Shown: positions 50,201 through 58,870 of the stretch, piece by piece | Layout of the letters: each line of letters starts with the position of its first letter | Position numbering within the stretch: the first letter of the stretch is position 1 | From: JAAYCI01 sp031551695 | GTDB taxonomy: Bacteria > Bacillota > Clostridia > Oscillospirales > Ruminococcaceae | Assembly (NCBI GenBank): GCA_031551695.1 | Contig: JAVBNG010000001.1 | Coordinates: forward strand, 1 to 64,000 | Direction: 5' to 3' | Length of the DNA stretch: 64,000 bases | The notes under the pieces: generated by a model | Seen by the model: the letters and a program-made list of their open reading frames with translations, nothing else | The model's database searches: none | Told to the model about the DNA's origin: nothing | Program-made: the position numbers and the translations under genes

Positions 50201-50278
50201 AAGCGTTTTCCTTCTAAATAAAAGCATTTTGCGGGCATGTTTGGCTGCCGCCCCAAATGCCCCCAACTTAACTGAATT

Positions 50279-50307
50279 ATTGTACCACAACACAGCCGGT
50301 GCCACAA
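50279..50307 (-). promoter_or_regulatory. purA promoter
   Basis: On the minus strand: TTGTGG (50302-50307), 17-bp spacer, TACAAT (50279-50284). Confidence 0.6.
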
Positions 50308-50449
50308 CGCGCAAACGGGTACCGTTGCAAATTTAACAAATCGCACAGAAGCATTGCGCGCCGCAAGGGCGATATCGTGCAAAGGGCATGAAAAACCGGC
50401 CCGTTTTGCGCCGCTGCAAAGCCAAAGCCGCAAAGCGTCCAATTATGCC

Positions 50450-50478
50450 TTGACATTCTGCACAAAACACGATATAAA
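50450..50478 (+). promoter_or_regulatory. acpP promoter
   Basis: Consensus TTGACA (50450-50455), 17-bp spacer, TATAAA (50473-50478), followed by the acpP RBS AAGGGGAG. Confidence 0.85.
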
Positions 50479-50526
50479 AAGTAGTAGTTTCACTCGAATC
50501 AATTTTGCTTGAAGGGGAGCTCTGTG

Positions 50527-50763
50527 ATGGTTTTTGAACGTATTCGCCAGATCCTGTGCGACCAGCTGGACCTTGAGGAAGACAAAGTGACGATGGAATC
50601 CGACATCGTGGACGACCTTGAGGCCGACAGCCTTGACGTGGTGGACCTGATTATGACGATTGAAGACGAGTTTTCGCTGGAAGTGCCGGATGACCAGATC
50701 GAAAACTTCCGCACGGTGGGCGACATTGTGCGCTACATTGAGGCAAACAGCAAAAAGGACTAG
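50527..50763 (+). CDS. acpP: acyl carrier protein
   Basis: A 78-residue acidic carrier protein for fatty acid synthesis. The phosphopantetheine attachment Ser lies in EADSLDVVDL (Ser35). The helix order and the closing VGDIVRYIEANSK are typical. ATG 50527 is placed after AAGGGGAG; an in-frame TTG at 50509 lies before that RBS. No fab genes are adjacent. A near-consensus promoter lies upstream and a terminator-like hairpin downstream. Confidence 0.95.
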   Translation: MVFERIRQILCDQLDLEEDKVTMESDIVDDLEADSLDVVDLIMTIEDEFSLEVPDDQIENFRTVGDIVRYIEANSKKD

Positions 50764-50824
50764 GCCTTTGTTGCACACAGGTGCAAGCAAGCCCTTGAGC
50801 CACGTGGTGTTGATACCGCGCGCG

Positions 50825-50856
50825 TGCGCCGCTTTTTTTGCGGCGCATTTATTTTT
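50825..50856 (+). terminator. hairpin after acpP
   Basis: TGCGCCGC and GCGGCGCA around a T7 loop, followed by TTTATTTTT. It ends about 20 bases before the proS start, so it may be a partial terminator. Confidence 0.65.
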
Positions 50857-50877
50857 AAGGAATGAAAGGACAAACAT

Positions 50878-52314
50878 ATGAGCGACAACAAAAAAATGGT
50901 GGAGGCCATCACCCCCATCGACGAGGACTTTGCCCAGTGGTACACCGACATTTGCCTGAAGGCGGAGCTCGTCGATTACTCCACAGTGAAGGGGTTCACC
51001 GTGTTGCGCCCGTATGGCCAGGCTATTTGGGAAAATATCCGCGATATTTTGGACGGCATGCTGAAAAAAACGGGCCACCAGAACGTGGCCATGCCCATGT
51101 TGATTCCCGAAAGCCTGCTGCAAAAAGAAAAAGACCACGTGGTGGGTTTTGCGCCGGAGGTTGCCTGGGTGACAAAGGGCGGCAGCGAGGAGCTGGAAGA
51201 GCCTATGTGCATCCGCCCCACCAGCGAGACGCTGTTTTGCGACCACTGGAGCCGTGTGCTGCAAACCTGGCGCCAGCTGCCCATGTTGTACAACCAGTGG
51301 TGCAGCGTGGTGCGCTGGGAAAAAACCACCCGGCCCTTCTTGCGCACCCGCGAGTTTTGGTGGCAGGAGGGCCACACCATTCACGAGACGGCTGGGGAAG
51401 CCACGCAAGAGGCCCTTGACATTTTGGACACCTACGCGGAGCTGTGCGAACAGCACCTTTCCATGCCGCTGTTGAAGGGGCAAAAAACAGAGAGCGAAAA
51501 ATTTGCCGGGGCCGAGGCCACCTATGCCATCGAGGCCATGATGCACGACGGCAAGGGCCTGCAGGCGGGCACCACCCATTTTTTTGGCGACGGGTTCTCC
51601 CGCGCCTTCAACGTCACCTTCACCGGCCGCGGCGGTGCGCTTGAATTCCCGTTTCAAAGCAGCTGGGGTGTGTCCACGCGGCTCATCGGCGGCCTTATCA
51701 TGACCCACGGCGACAATGAGGGCCTGATTTTACCGCCCGCCGTGGCGCCCTGGCAGGTGGTGGTGGTGCCGGTGGCCCAGCACAAAGAGGGCGTGCTGGA
51801 AAAAGCCCGCGCCTTAAAAGAGCGGCTGTCCGCTTTCTGCCGCGTCACCATCGACGACAGCGACAATTCCCCCGGCTGGAAATTTGCCGAGTGGGAGATG
51901 AAGGGCGTGCCCCTGCGGCTTGAAATTGGTCCGAAGGACATTGAAAAGGACCAGTGCGTGCTGGTGCGGCGCGACAACCGCGAAAAAACCTTTGTGCTGC
52001 TGGCGAACTTGGAAACGGCCATTCCCGCCCAGCTGGACGCGTTGGCAAAAGCGCTGTTCGAGCGCGCCGCCCAAAACCTGACGGAGCGCACCTACACCTG
52101 TGCCACCATGGACGAGGTGGTGCAAACGGCGAACGAGAAAAGCGGCTACATCCGCGCCATGTGGTGCGGCGCCGAGGCCTGCGAGGACGCCATGAAAGAA
52201 AAGGGCGGCCTTTCCAGCCGGTGCATCCCCTTCGGGCAGGAAACAATTTCCGACGTGTGCCCCGTGTGCGGCAAGCCCGCGCGGCACATGGTGGTGTGGG
52301 GGAAGGCGTACTAG
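50878..52314 (+). CDS. proS: prolyl-tRNA synthetase (short, archaeal/eukaryote-like type)
   Basis: A 478-residue class II synthetase. Motif 2 is in TRPFLRTREFWWQEGHTIHET and motif 3 in GLIMTHGDNEGLILPP. The bacterial-type editing insertion is absent. The C-terminal zinc-binding-like region (WCGAEACEDAMKE, SSRCIPFG and VCPVCGKPAR) is characteristic of the ProS type 3 group common in Clostridia. AAAGGA precedes the ATG. It is followed after 33 bases by dapL. Confidence 0.95.
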   Translation: MSDNKKMVEAITPIDEDFAQWYTDICLKAELVDYSTVKGFTVLRPYGQAIWENIRDILDGMLKKTGHQNVAMPMLIPESLLQKEKDHVVGFAPEVAWVTKGGSEELEEPMCIRPTSETLFCDHWSRVLQTWRQLPMLYNQWCSVVRWEKTTRPFLRTREFWWQEGHTIHETAGEATQEALDILDTYAELCEQHLSMPLLKGQKTESEKFAGAEATYAIEAMMHDGKGLQAGTTHFFGDGFSRAFNVTFTGRGGALEFPFQSSWGVSTRLIGGLIMTHGDNEGLILPPAVAPWQVVVVPVAQHKEGVLEKARALKERLSAFCRVTIDDSDNSPGWKFAEWEMKGVPLRLEIGPKDIEKDQCVLVRRDNREKTFVLLANLETAIPAQLDALAKALFERAAQNLTERTYTCATMDEVVQTANEKSGYIRAMWCGAEACEDAMKEKGGLSSRCIPFGQETISDVCPVCGKPARHMVVWGKAY

Positions 52315-52347
52315 GGCACACATCCAACGAAAGAAAGAGGAGAAACC

Positions 52348-53529
52348 ATGCGCTTAAACGAAAACTTTGACCGGCTGCAAAACAATTACCTGTTCACCGA
52401 TATCGCAAAGCGGGTGAACGCGTTTAAAGAGGCAAACCCCGCGGCGGACATTATCCGCCTTGGCATTGGCGACGTGACGCGGCCGCTGTCCGCGCCGGTG
52501 TTGGCGGCCATGCGCCGCGCCGTGGACGAAATGGGCGAGACGGCCACGTTTCGCGGCTATGGCCCCGAGGGCGGCTACCCCTTTTCCCGCGAGGCCGTGC
52601 GGGATTATTACGCCCGCAAGGGCGTGGCGCTGGAAACGGCGGAGATTTTTGTGTCCGACGGCGCCAAAAGCGACATCGGCAATCTTTTGGAGATTTTTTC
52701 GGCAGACAACACCGTCCTCATTCCGGACCCGGTGTACCCCGCCTACCTCGACGCCAACCTGATGGCCGGGCGCAAGGTGGTGTACGCCGAGGGCAACCGC
52801 GAAAACGGCTTTTTGCCCGCGCCGGATGACATGGTGGAGGCGGATATCATCTACCTTTGCAGCCCCAATAACCCCACGGGCTCTGCCTATTCGGCGGCAG
52901 GGCTGAAAGCATGGGTAAACTATGCGCAACAGTGCGGTGCCGTCATTCTGTACGACGCCGCCTACGAGTGCTTTATCGAGGAAGCTGGCGTGCCGCACTC
53001 CATCTATGAAATCGACGGCGCGAAGGAAGTGGCCATCGAGGTGTGTTCTCTTAGCAAAACGGCGGGCTTCAACGGCACACGCTGCGGCTACACCGTGGTG
53101 CCCATGGACCTGCTGGGCCAAAAAGGCAAGCTGAACGGCATGTGGCAGCGCCGCCAGGGGGCCAAGTACAACGAAACGGCCTACATCATCCAGCGCGGCG
53201 CCGAGGCGGCCCTCTCGCCGGAGGGGCAGAAGGCCTGCTTCGAAAACGTGGCCTATTACAAAAAGAACGCCGCCGTCATCGCGGCGGCGGTGGAAGCGGC
53301 GGGCCTGTGGTACACCGGCGGCAAAAACAGCCCGTACATTTGGCTGGCCTGCCCCAGCGGGTTGGATTCCTGGGCGTTTTTCGACCTGCTGCTGGAAAAA
53401 GCCAACGTGGTGGGCACGCCCGGCGCGGGCTTTGGCAAAGCGGGCGAGGGCTTCTTCCGCCTCACCGGCTTCGGCGACGCCGAAAAAACCAAGGAAGCGG
53501 CGCAGCGCCTGCTGGACGTGCTGCGGTAA
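52348..53529 (+). CDS. dapL: LL-diaminopimelate aminotransferase
   Basis: A 393-residue class I/II PLP aminotransferase that makes LL-diaminopimelate directly from tetrahydrodipicolinate, for lysine and meso-DAP in the cell wall. Marks: RLGIGDVTRPL, GYGPEGGYPFSREAVRDYY, CSPNNPTGSAY and the cofactor-Lys segment SLSKTAGFNGTRCGY (Lys237). AAAGAGGAG precedes the ATG. Presence of DapL implies the aminotransferase variant of the lysine pathway. Confidence 0.95.
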   Translation: MRLNENFDRLQNNYLFTDIAKRVNAFKEANPAADIIRLGIGDVTRPLSAPVLAAMRRAVDEMGETATFRGYGPEGGYPFSREAVRDYYARKGVALETAEIFVSDGAKSDIGNLLEIFSADNTVLIPDPVYPAYLDANLMAGRKVVYAEGNRENGFLPAPDDMVEADIIYLCSPNNPTGSAYSAAGLKAWVNYAQQCGAVILYDAAYECFIEEAGVPHSIYEIDGAKEVAIEVCSLSKTAGFNGTRCGYTVVPMDLLGQKGKLNGMWQRRQGAKYNETAYIIQRGAEAALSPEGQKACFENVAYYKKNAAVIAAAVEAAGLWYTGGKNSPYIWLACPSGLDSWAFFDLLLEKANVVGTPGAGFGKAGEGFFRLTGFGDAEKTKEAAQRLLDVLR

Positions 53530-53553
53530 AAAGCCGCACCCTGCAAACAAACC

Positions 53554-53587
53554 AAAAGCCCGCGCACCGAAAGGTACGCGGGCTTTT
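53554..53587. terminator. bidirectional terminator
   Basis: AAAAGCCCGCG and CGCGGGCTTTT, between convergent dapL and the secreted-protein gene. Confidence 0.85.
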
Positions 53588-53615
53588 CAGCGGCTGCTTG
53601 CAGCAGCATTTGTCG

Positions 53616-55955
53616 TCAGGAGACGGTGACGTGGCAAACGGCAACCTCGCCGCTGGCTACCGACGTTACCCGGATTTCAGCCGTGCCGGTTGCCTTTGCG
53701 GTTACCAGCCCCGCGCTGTTCACGCTGGCAACGCCGGGCGCGCTGCTGGTGTAGGTAAAGCCGGGATTAGCCACATAGGTGGGGATGGCGGTGGCGCTCA
53801 GCTGGAAGCTTTGCCCCTGGGCCAGCGTGATATCCGTCGCGTTCAGCTCCACGCGGTCTACCCAACTCTGGATATACTTGCCCTTTTTGTAGGTGATGGT
53901 CAACTTCACTTTTTGGCTGCCGCCGTTGGCGCTTTTCACATTTAGCGTGACACTGTATTTTCCCGAAGGGGTTGTGGGTTTCGGCACAATGGAGATTTCG
54001 GCGATGTTGGTATTTTCTTCGCCGGAAAAGGTAATCTCATCGTAATCCCCATCCGCAGGTTTCAAGGTGTCGTTGTACTTTCCGCCCACCGTCCAGTAAT
54101 GGTCCAGCGCAAATTTGCCCGCCCCGGAGCCGGTCAGGGAAGCGGAAAGTCCGGTGAGCGTTTTGCCGCCGGTGTTGGCGATTTCCACGCTGTAATAAGA
54201 GGTTGCACTTTTGCGTGCGTCAATCGTGACCTTCCGCGTTGCCGGCCCGGCCACGGTCAATTTTGCGGCAGAATCACCCTTTTTCACCGTGACGACATAT
54301 GTTTGCGATTTCCCATTCTCGGCCGTCACCTTGAACGTGACGGGTTTCGTGAAATCGAGGGACGGCGATTGGAAGCTCTGTTTGCCCACCACGCCAATGG
54401 TGGCGTTGTAGCCGGTGTAGGCGGCGACACGCAGTTTTTTTACGCTGCTTGTCTTCAGCATGTACGTGAGGTATTTGGTGCCCGCGCTGTCATAGTTGCT
54501 GATCAGTTGCGTTTTCATCTTTCCACTACCGCCGTACTGGTAAAAATCCAGGCCGTACAGGCTGTTGTCGCCGGACAGCTTCGGCGTGGCCTTCACCGTC
54601 ACGTTCTTGTAAAACACCTTCGTGGGGTCTGCTTTTAACTGGTATTTCACGGTGAATTTCTTCGCGCTGTCCAGCCGGTAGCTTTTCTTGGCCACCATGG
54701 CGTTCTCTTTTTTGCTCCACTTCGCCAGGTTTGCGCCGCTTTTTTTGTTGTGGCCGGAATAGACCGCCACCGGCTTATAGCTTTCCCAATCGGTGCCGAA
54801 CGCAATTTTGTACTTGGTCTCGGCCGTTGCTTGGGTAAGGGCGGTAACGTTCCAGGTAAAGGTGTTGCCCTTGCGGCTGTATTTCCACTGGGTGCTTTTG
54901 TTTGCGCTGGCATAGCTGTACCATTTTCCTATGCCGGAAATGGAAGCGCTCAGTTTCAGCCTTGGCGTGGGTTCCGTGGTCTTCTCCGGCTTTGTTTCCA
55001 CCCACATCGACACCTTGTTCCGGTTGGCGTTCAGCTGCGCTGGGTAGCCCAGATAGAAAACAAAAGAATTGCTGTAGAACGGGAAATACTTGTCCGCCGC
55101 ATTGGCAATGGTGGTGCCGTTCTGGGTGGTCAGTAGCACGTTGGGGTCCTGGGTGTTTGCCTCGAAATAGATATACGCCGATTTGTACAGTTCTGTGTAG
55201 GTGGCAATTTTCGTAAGGTCCAGCTTAAATTCGTTCGTTTCAAAAGGCAGGTGGCTTTGCACCACAAACGCCGGGTCGTCCTGCGGCTTACCATAGGTGG
55301 AGGAAACCGCCGGGTACTTTACACCCTTGTACATCACGCCGATTTCCTTGATGGCAGGTGTGTATTTCACGCTGGAACTTTCCGCAATTTTGATGATGTG
55401 TGTACTGGTTTTTGTCGTTGTAACCTTCTTGTATGTGCCAGTGTCGGGGTCGAAAACCGACTGGTCTCTGGTTGACGACAAAGTGAATGTTTTGGCGTCG
55501 AGTGGAGACTGGAAATCCAACAGCAGTGGTTGAAAATAATAATAAAAAGGTGCCAGCGGTTTGGCGCTTCCGGTTCCTTCCGCAATAATCGTATCGACAT
55601 CGTAGGCCGTCCAGGCCATGTGGACGCGGCAGGGATAATTCACCCCCGCCGGCACGTTGATGGTGTAAGTATATTCTTCTTTTCCAGGTGTTTTCATCCA
55701 GGCGGCATTATAGGTCCATTGGTTAACGATTGTATGATACGAATCGTTGATGCCGTCGTATTCGCCTGTAAAACCTTCTTCGAAATAATCGAAGGTGACG
55801 CCCGAGAGGGAATAGGCCATGTTATAAAAACCCACAGCGGGGTTTACCGCGCCCGCCGCCTGCGCATTCACTAAAGGCACCGCGCCCGCCAAAAAAACAA
55901 GCAGCAAAAAAGCCGCCCCCACGCGGGCAAACCGTCTTTTAAGAGAAACGCGCAT
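53616..55955 (-). CDS. large secreted protein with C-terminal Big_2 domain
   Basis: 779 residues. A signal peptide (basic start, hydrophobic core VGAAFLLLVFLAGAVPL, cleavage near VNAQA) indicates export. No LPxTG or membrane anchor is visible at the C terminus. Residues about 700-779 form a bacterial Ig-like group 2 domain (VELNATDITLAQGQSFQLSA ... SVNSAGLVTAKATGTAEI). The middle has a cadherin-like strand pattern (TVAGPATRKVTIDA; NTGGKTLTGLSASLTGSGAGKF). The N-terminal about 330 residues, rich in Tyr and Thr, match nothing I know. AAGGAGG precedes the ATG. Probably a surface or adhesion protein. Confidence 0.8.
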   Translation of the reverse strand: MRVSLKRRFARVGAAFLLLVFLAGAVPLVNAQAAGAVNPAVGFYNMAYSLSGVTFDYFEEGFTGEYDGINDSYHTIVNQWTYNAAWMKTPGKEEYTYTINVPAGVNYPCRVHMAWTAYDVDTIIAEGTGSAKPLAPFYYYFQPLLLDFQSPLDAKTFTLSSTRDQSVFDPDTGTYKKVTTTKTSTHIIKIAESSSVKYTPAIKEIGVMYKGVKYPAVSSTYGKPQDDPAFVVQSHLPFETNEFKLDLTKIATYTELYKSAYIYFEANTQDPNVLLTTQNGTTIANAADKYFPFYSNSFVFYLGYPAQLNANRNKVSMWVETKPEKTTEPTPRLKLSASISGIGKWYSYASANKSTQWKYSRKGNTFTWNVTALTQATAETKYKIAFGTDWESYKPVAVYSGHNKKSGANLAKWSKKENAMVAKKSYRLDSAKKFTVKYQLKADPTKVFYKNVTVKATPKLSGDNSLYGLDFYQYGGSGKMKTQLISNYDSAGTKYLTYMLKTSSVKKLRVAAYTGYNATIGVVGKQSFQSPSLDFTKPVTFKVTAENGKSQTYVVTVKKGDSAAKLTVAGPATRKVTIDARKSATSYYSVEIANTGGKTLTGLSASLTGSGAGKFALDHYWTVGGKYNDTLKPADGDYDEITFSGEENTNIAEISIVPKPTTPSGKYSVTLNVKSANGGSQKVKLTITYKKGKYIQSWVDRVELNATDITLAQGQSFQLSATAIPTYVANPGFTYTSSAPGVASVNSAGLVTAKATGTAEIRVTSVASGEVAVCHVTVS

Positions 55956-56001
55956 GAAACCCCTCCTTTTTGTTGCCCAACGGCAACAAAAGCTTTTCTG
56001 T

Positions 56002-56030
56002 ATGATAACATGCGTTTTTCAAGTTGTCAG
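56002..56030 (-). promoter_or_regulatory. promoter of the secreted-protein gene, with leader hairpin
   Basis: On the minus strand: CTGACA (56025-56030), 17-bp spacer, TATCAT (56002-56007). A small GTTGCC/GGGCAAC hairpin (about 55973-55988) lies between it and the RBS. Confidence 0.6.
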
Positions 56031-56145
56031 CACTTTCGCAAAATACTGTAGGATTGCACAAAGAAGATAAGAGCATGCCTGCGGTTCTTCTCCGCCTGCA
56101 TGCCCTTCGCTTTTCGTTGTTATCCGACTGTTTGCTATTACGCTT

Positions 56146-58155
56146 TTACACGCCCATCAATCCCGAGGGCACCGGCTTCGCGATATAGCCCTCGTTCTCT
56201 TTTTTCACCCGGGGCTTTTTCGCCGCGCGCACTTTCTTTTCGCCCTTCACGGGCGCGTCGGTGCCCTCAATGGCGGCCAGGGGAGCGGCTTCGGCCTCGG
56301 CGCCGGGCTCGGCGTTCAAAATGGCCATGAACTCCTCGCCAGTGATGGTCTCTTTTTCCAGCAGGTAGGCGCTCAATTCGTGCAGTTTTTCCATGTTGTC
56401 CTTCAAAATTTGCACGGCCTTTTCGTGGGCAGTGCGGATGATGGACAGCACCTCGCCGTCTATCTTGGCGGCTGTTTCCGCGCCGCAGGCAAGGGCCGCG
56501 TCGCCGCCAAGGTACTGGTTCGTCACGGTCTCCAGCGCCATCATGTCAAACTCTTTGCTCATGCCGTAGCGCGTCACCATGGCGCGGGCCATTTTGGTGG
56601 CCTTTTCAATGTCGTTACTGGCGCCGGTGGTGCAGGTGTCGAACACCAGTTCCTCGGCGCTGCGGCCGCCGGCCAGGGTGGCAATGCGGTTTTTCGCGTC
56701 TTCGCGGCTCAACAGGTTTTGCTCTTCCTCGTCCACCTGCATGGTGTAGCCGAGGGCCCCGGACGTGCGCGGGATGATGGTGATCTTCGTCACAGGGGCG
56801 GTGTCGTTTTGCTTTGCAGCCACCAGCGCGTGGCCTATTTCGTGGTAGGCGATGATCTTCTTTTCCTTCGGGCTGATGACCTTGCTTTTGCGCCGCTGGC
56901 CCGCGATCACCGTCTCCACGCTCTCCATCAGGTCGTTTTCTGTTACGATGCGGCGGTTGTTTTTCACGGCCAGAATAGCGCCCTCGTTGATGATGTTGGC
57001 CAAGTCCGCGCCGGAGGCGCCCGCCGTGGCCCGGGCGATGAGGCCGTAGTCCACGTCCGTGTCCATCATCACCTTTTTGGCGTGCACGCGCAATATAGCT
57101 TCGCGGCCGGCAAGGTCCGGCAGTTCCACGGGCACCCGGCGGTCGAACCGGCCGGGCCTAAGCAGCGCCGCGTCCAGGGTCTCCGGGCGGTTCGTCGCCG
57201 CCAAAATTACCACGCCGCCGGAGGCGTCGAAGCCGTCCATTTCGCTTAAAAGCTGGTTCAAGGTCTGTTCGCGCTCGTCGTTGCCGGCAAGGCCGCTGCC
57301 GTCGCGCTTTTTACCGATGGTGTCCAGCTCGTCGATGAACACGATGCAGGGACTTTTGCTTTTCGCTTCTTTAAACAGGTCGCGCACACGGGCGGCGCCG
57401 CGGCCCACGAACATTTCCACAAACTCGCTGCCGGCAATGGAGAAAAACGGCACACCCGCTTCCCCGGCCACGGCCTTTGCAAGCAACGTTTTGCCCGTGC
57501 CGGGAGGGCCCACCAGCAGCGCGCCCTTCGGCATTTTTGCGCCCACGCTTTTGTATTTTTCCGGTGTGTGCAAAAAGTCGACTATTTCGACCAACTGGTC
57601 CTTCGCTTCTTCCTGGCCGGCCACGTCGTCAAAGCTCACGTCTGTTTGCGCCTGCATGTGCATTTTCGCGCCGCTTTTGCCAAAGTTCATGGCGTCGCCA
57701 CCCATGCGCTTCGAAAGGCTGCGCGTCATGAACACCATCAGCACCACCAGCCCGCCGGTCATCAGCAAAGTGGGTAAAATGTTTGTCAGCATATTGGTCT
57801 GCGCCGGAACCACGTTGCCAAAGGCGATAGCGTCGCCTTCCGCCGTTTTGGCCGCCTGCAGCGTAGCAACAAGGCCGGGGTCGTCCACAATGCCGGTGTA
57901 ATACACCGTGGCGGCGGCGCCCCCGGTCTCGGCGGGGCTTTCAAAGTTGATGCGCCCGGTGGCGTTGTCAATCTCCACCGTGCTCACCTTGCCCTCGTCC
58001 ACCATGGAGAGGAACTCGGAATAGGTCACTTCTTTTTCGGCGGTGGCTATGCCCGTGATGCGCGGAAACACGATAAACTGCAGTACCGCCATCAACGCCA
58101 GCACAATGCCGAGGTAGATAAAAATATTTCTGTTGTTGCCGCGGCCTTCATTCAT
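56146..58155 (-). CDS. ftsH: ATP-dependent zinc metalloprotease FtsH
   Basis: 669 residues. Two N-terminal membrane helices (about 12-31 and 124-143) flank an extracytoplasmic domain. The AAA module has Walker A GPPGTGKT (216-223), Walker B IVFIDE (271-276) and the SRH with LLRPGRFDRR. The protease zinc site is HEIGH (438-442, where HEAGH is usual) with Asp517 as probable third ligand. A Lys/Ala-rich C-terminal tail (GEKKVRAAKKPRVKK) follows. It degrades membrane and short-lived proteins. Its start overlaps the stop of a MarR-type gene by four bases, an unusual pairing. Confidence 0.95.
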   Translation of the reverse strand: MNEGRGNNRNIFIYLGIVLALMAVLQFIVFPRITGIATAEKEVTYSEFLSMVDEGKVSTVEIDNATGRINFESPAETGGAAATVYYTGIVDDPGLVATLQAAKTAEGDAIAFGNVVPAQTNMLTNILPTLLMTGGLVVLMVFMTRSLSKRMGGDAMNFGKSGAKMHMQAQTDVSFDDVAGQEEAKDQLVEIVDFLHTPEKYKSVGAKMPKGALLVGPPGTGKTLLAKAVAGEAGVPFFSIAGSEFVEMFVGRGAARVRDLFKEAKSKSPCIVFIDELDTIGKKRDGSGLAGNDEREQTLNQLLSEMDGFDASGGVVILAATNRPETLDAALLRPGRFDRRVPVELPDLAGREAILRVHAKKVMMDTDVDYGLIARATAGASGADLANIINEGAILAVKNNRRIVTENDLMESVETVIAGQRRKSKVISPKEKKIIAYHEIGHALVAAKQNDTAPVTKITIIPRTSGALGYTMQVDEEEQNLLSREDAKNRIATLAGGRSAEELVFDTCTTGASNDIEKATKMARAMVTRYGMSKEFDMMALETVTNQYLGGDAALACGAETAAKIDGEVLSIIRTAHEKAVQILKDNMEKLHELSAYLLEKETITGEEFMAILNAEPGAEAEAAPLAAIEGTDAPVKGEKKVRAAKKPRVKKENEGYIAKPVPSGLMGV

Positions 58156-58598
58156 GATGCCTTCTCCTTGTCTGTTTCTATCATGCCGAGCAGCCGGTCC
58201 ATGCCGTCCATAATCAGCTCCATGTCGTGCTGCGAAAGGTTTGCCGACGGGAAAAACCGGTTGTTGAACTCATCTTCCAGCGCGCCGGTAATCTCTTCGC
58301 CCCGTTCCGACAGGCTTACCAGTACCTGGCGTTCGTCGCATTCGTCGCGCTTTCGCACCAGCAGGCCGTCCGCCGCCATTTGTTTGCACAGGGCGGAGAG
58401 GTTTGTTCCCGCAATGCAGCTGCCTTTGGCAAGGCTCGTCATGGTTAGCGGCCCGCAGCGCGCCAGTGTCACCAGCACGCGCAGCTGGATGGGAGAGAGG
58501 GAATATTTGTCGCAGAAGGGTTGCAGCGCCTGCTCGGTGTATTCGCGCACGCGGCGCATGCCGCACATCACCTTCCACTGAAAATCGAATGTTTCCAT
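58152..58598 (-). CDS. MarR-family regulator coupled to ftsH
   Basis: 148 residues with a winged helix: LSPIQLRVLVTLARCGPLTMTSLAKGSCIAGTNLSALCKQMAADGLLVRKRDECDERQVLVSLSERG. The DERQ wing is MarR-like. ATG 58598 has AGGAGA nine bases upstream; a TTG three codons earlier touches the RBS. It overlaps ftsH by four bases, so both are co-translated. A perfect 10-bp inverted repeat surrounding a TATAAT box upstream suggests autoregulation and control of ftsH. Confidence 0.85.
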   Translation of the reverse strand: METFDFQWKVMCGMRRVREYTEQALQPFCDKYSLSPIQLRVLVTLARCGPLTMTSLAKGSCIAGTNLSALCKQMAADGLLVRKRDECDERQVLVSLSERGEEITGALEDEFNNRFFPSANLSQHDMELIMDGMDRLLGMIETDKEKAS

Positions 58599-58620
58599 TG
58601 GTTTCAATCTCCTGCCAATA

Positions 58621-58659
58621 AAATGTTATGGTTCATAATCATTATACTACATAACATTT
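58621..58659 (-). promoter_or_regulatory. promoter/operator of the MarR-ftsH operon
   Basis: AAATGTTATG (58621-58630) and CATAACATTT (58650-58659) are perfect 10-bp inverted repeats with a 19-bp spacer. A minus-strand TATAAT (58641-58646) lies between them; the -35 is weak. Confidence 0.65.
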
Positions 58660-58792
58660 GTGTGGGCTATGGGGCAGAAGGGTGAAGGATTTGTGTGAGG
58701 GGAAATTCATGCAGAACTGTCATATTTTACGGTATGCCTGCGCAGGGCGGCGGCTGGGGATCACCCGCGTACCGGCGAGGAAGGAACGCAAA

Positions 58793-58822
58793 ACCCGCAT
58801 CATGGGAAAGCATGATGCGGGC
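58793..58822 (-). terminator. terminator of the SurA/PrsA-like gene
   Basis: On the minus strand, CCCGCATCATG and CATGATGCGGG form an 11-bp stem, followed by TTTTGCG. It lies about 50 bases after the lipoprotein gene stop. Confidence 0.75.
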
Positions 58823-58870
58823 TTCATTGCAATTACAGTTACAATGTAACAAGAGCAAACAGGCCGTTCT

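Noticed and set aside
58658..58849. Possible 63-residue plus-strand protein between marR and the SurA-like gene
   Set aside because: It reads through the terminator stem of the opposite gene and lacks an RBS.
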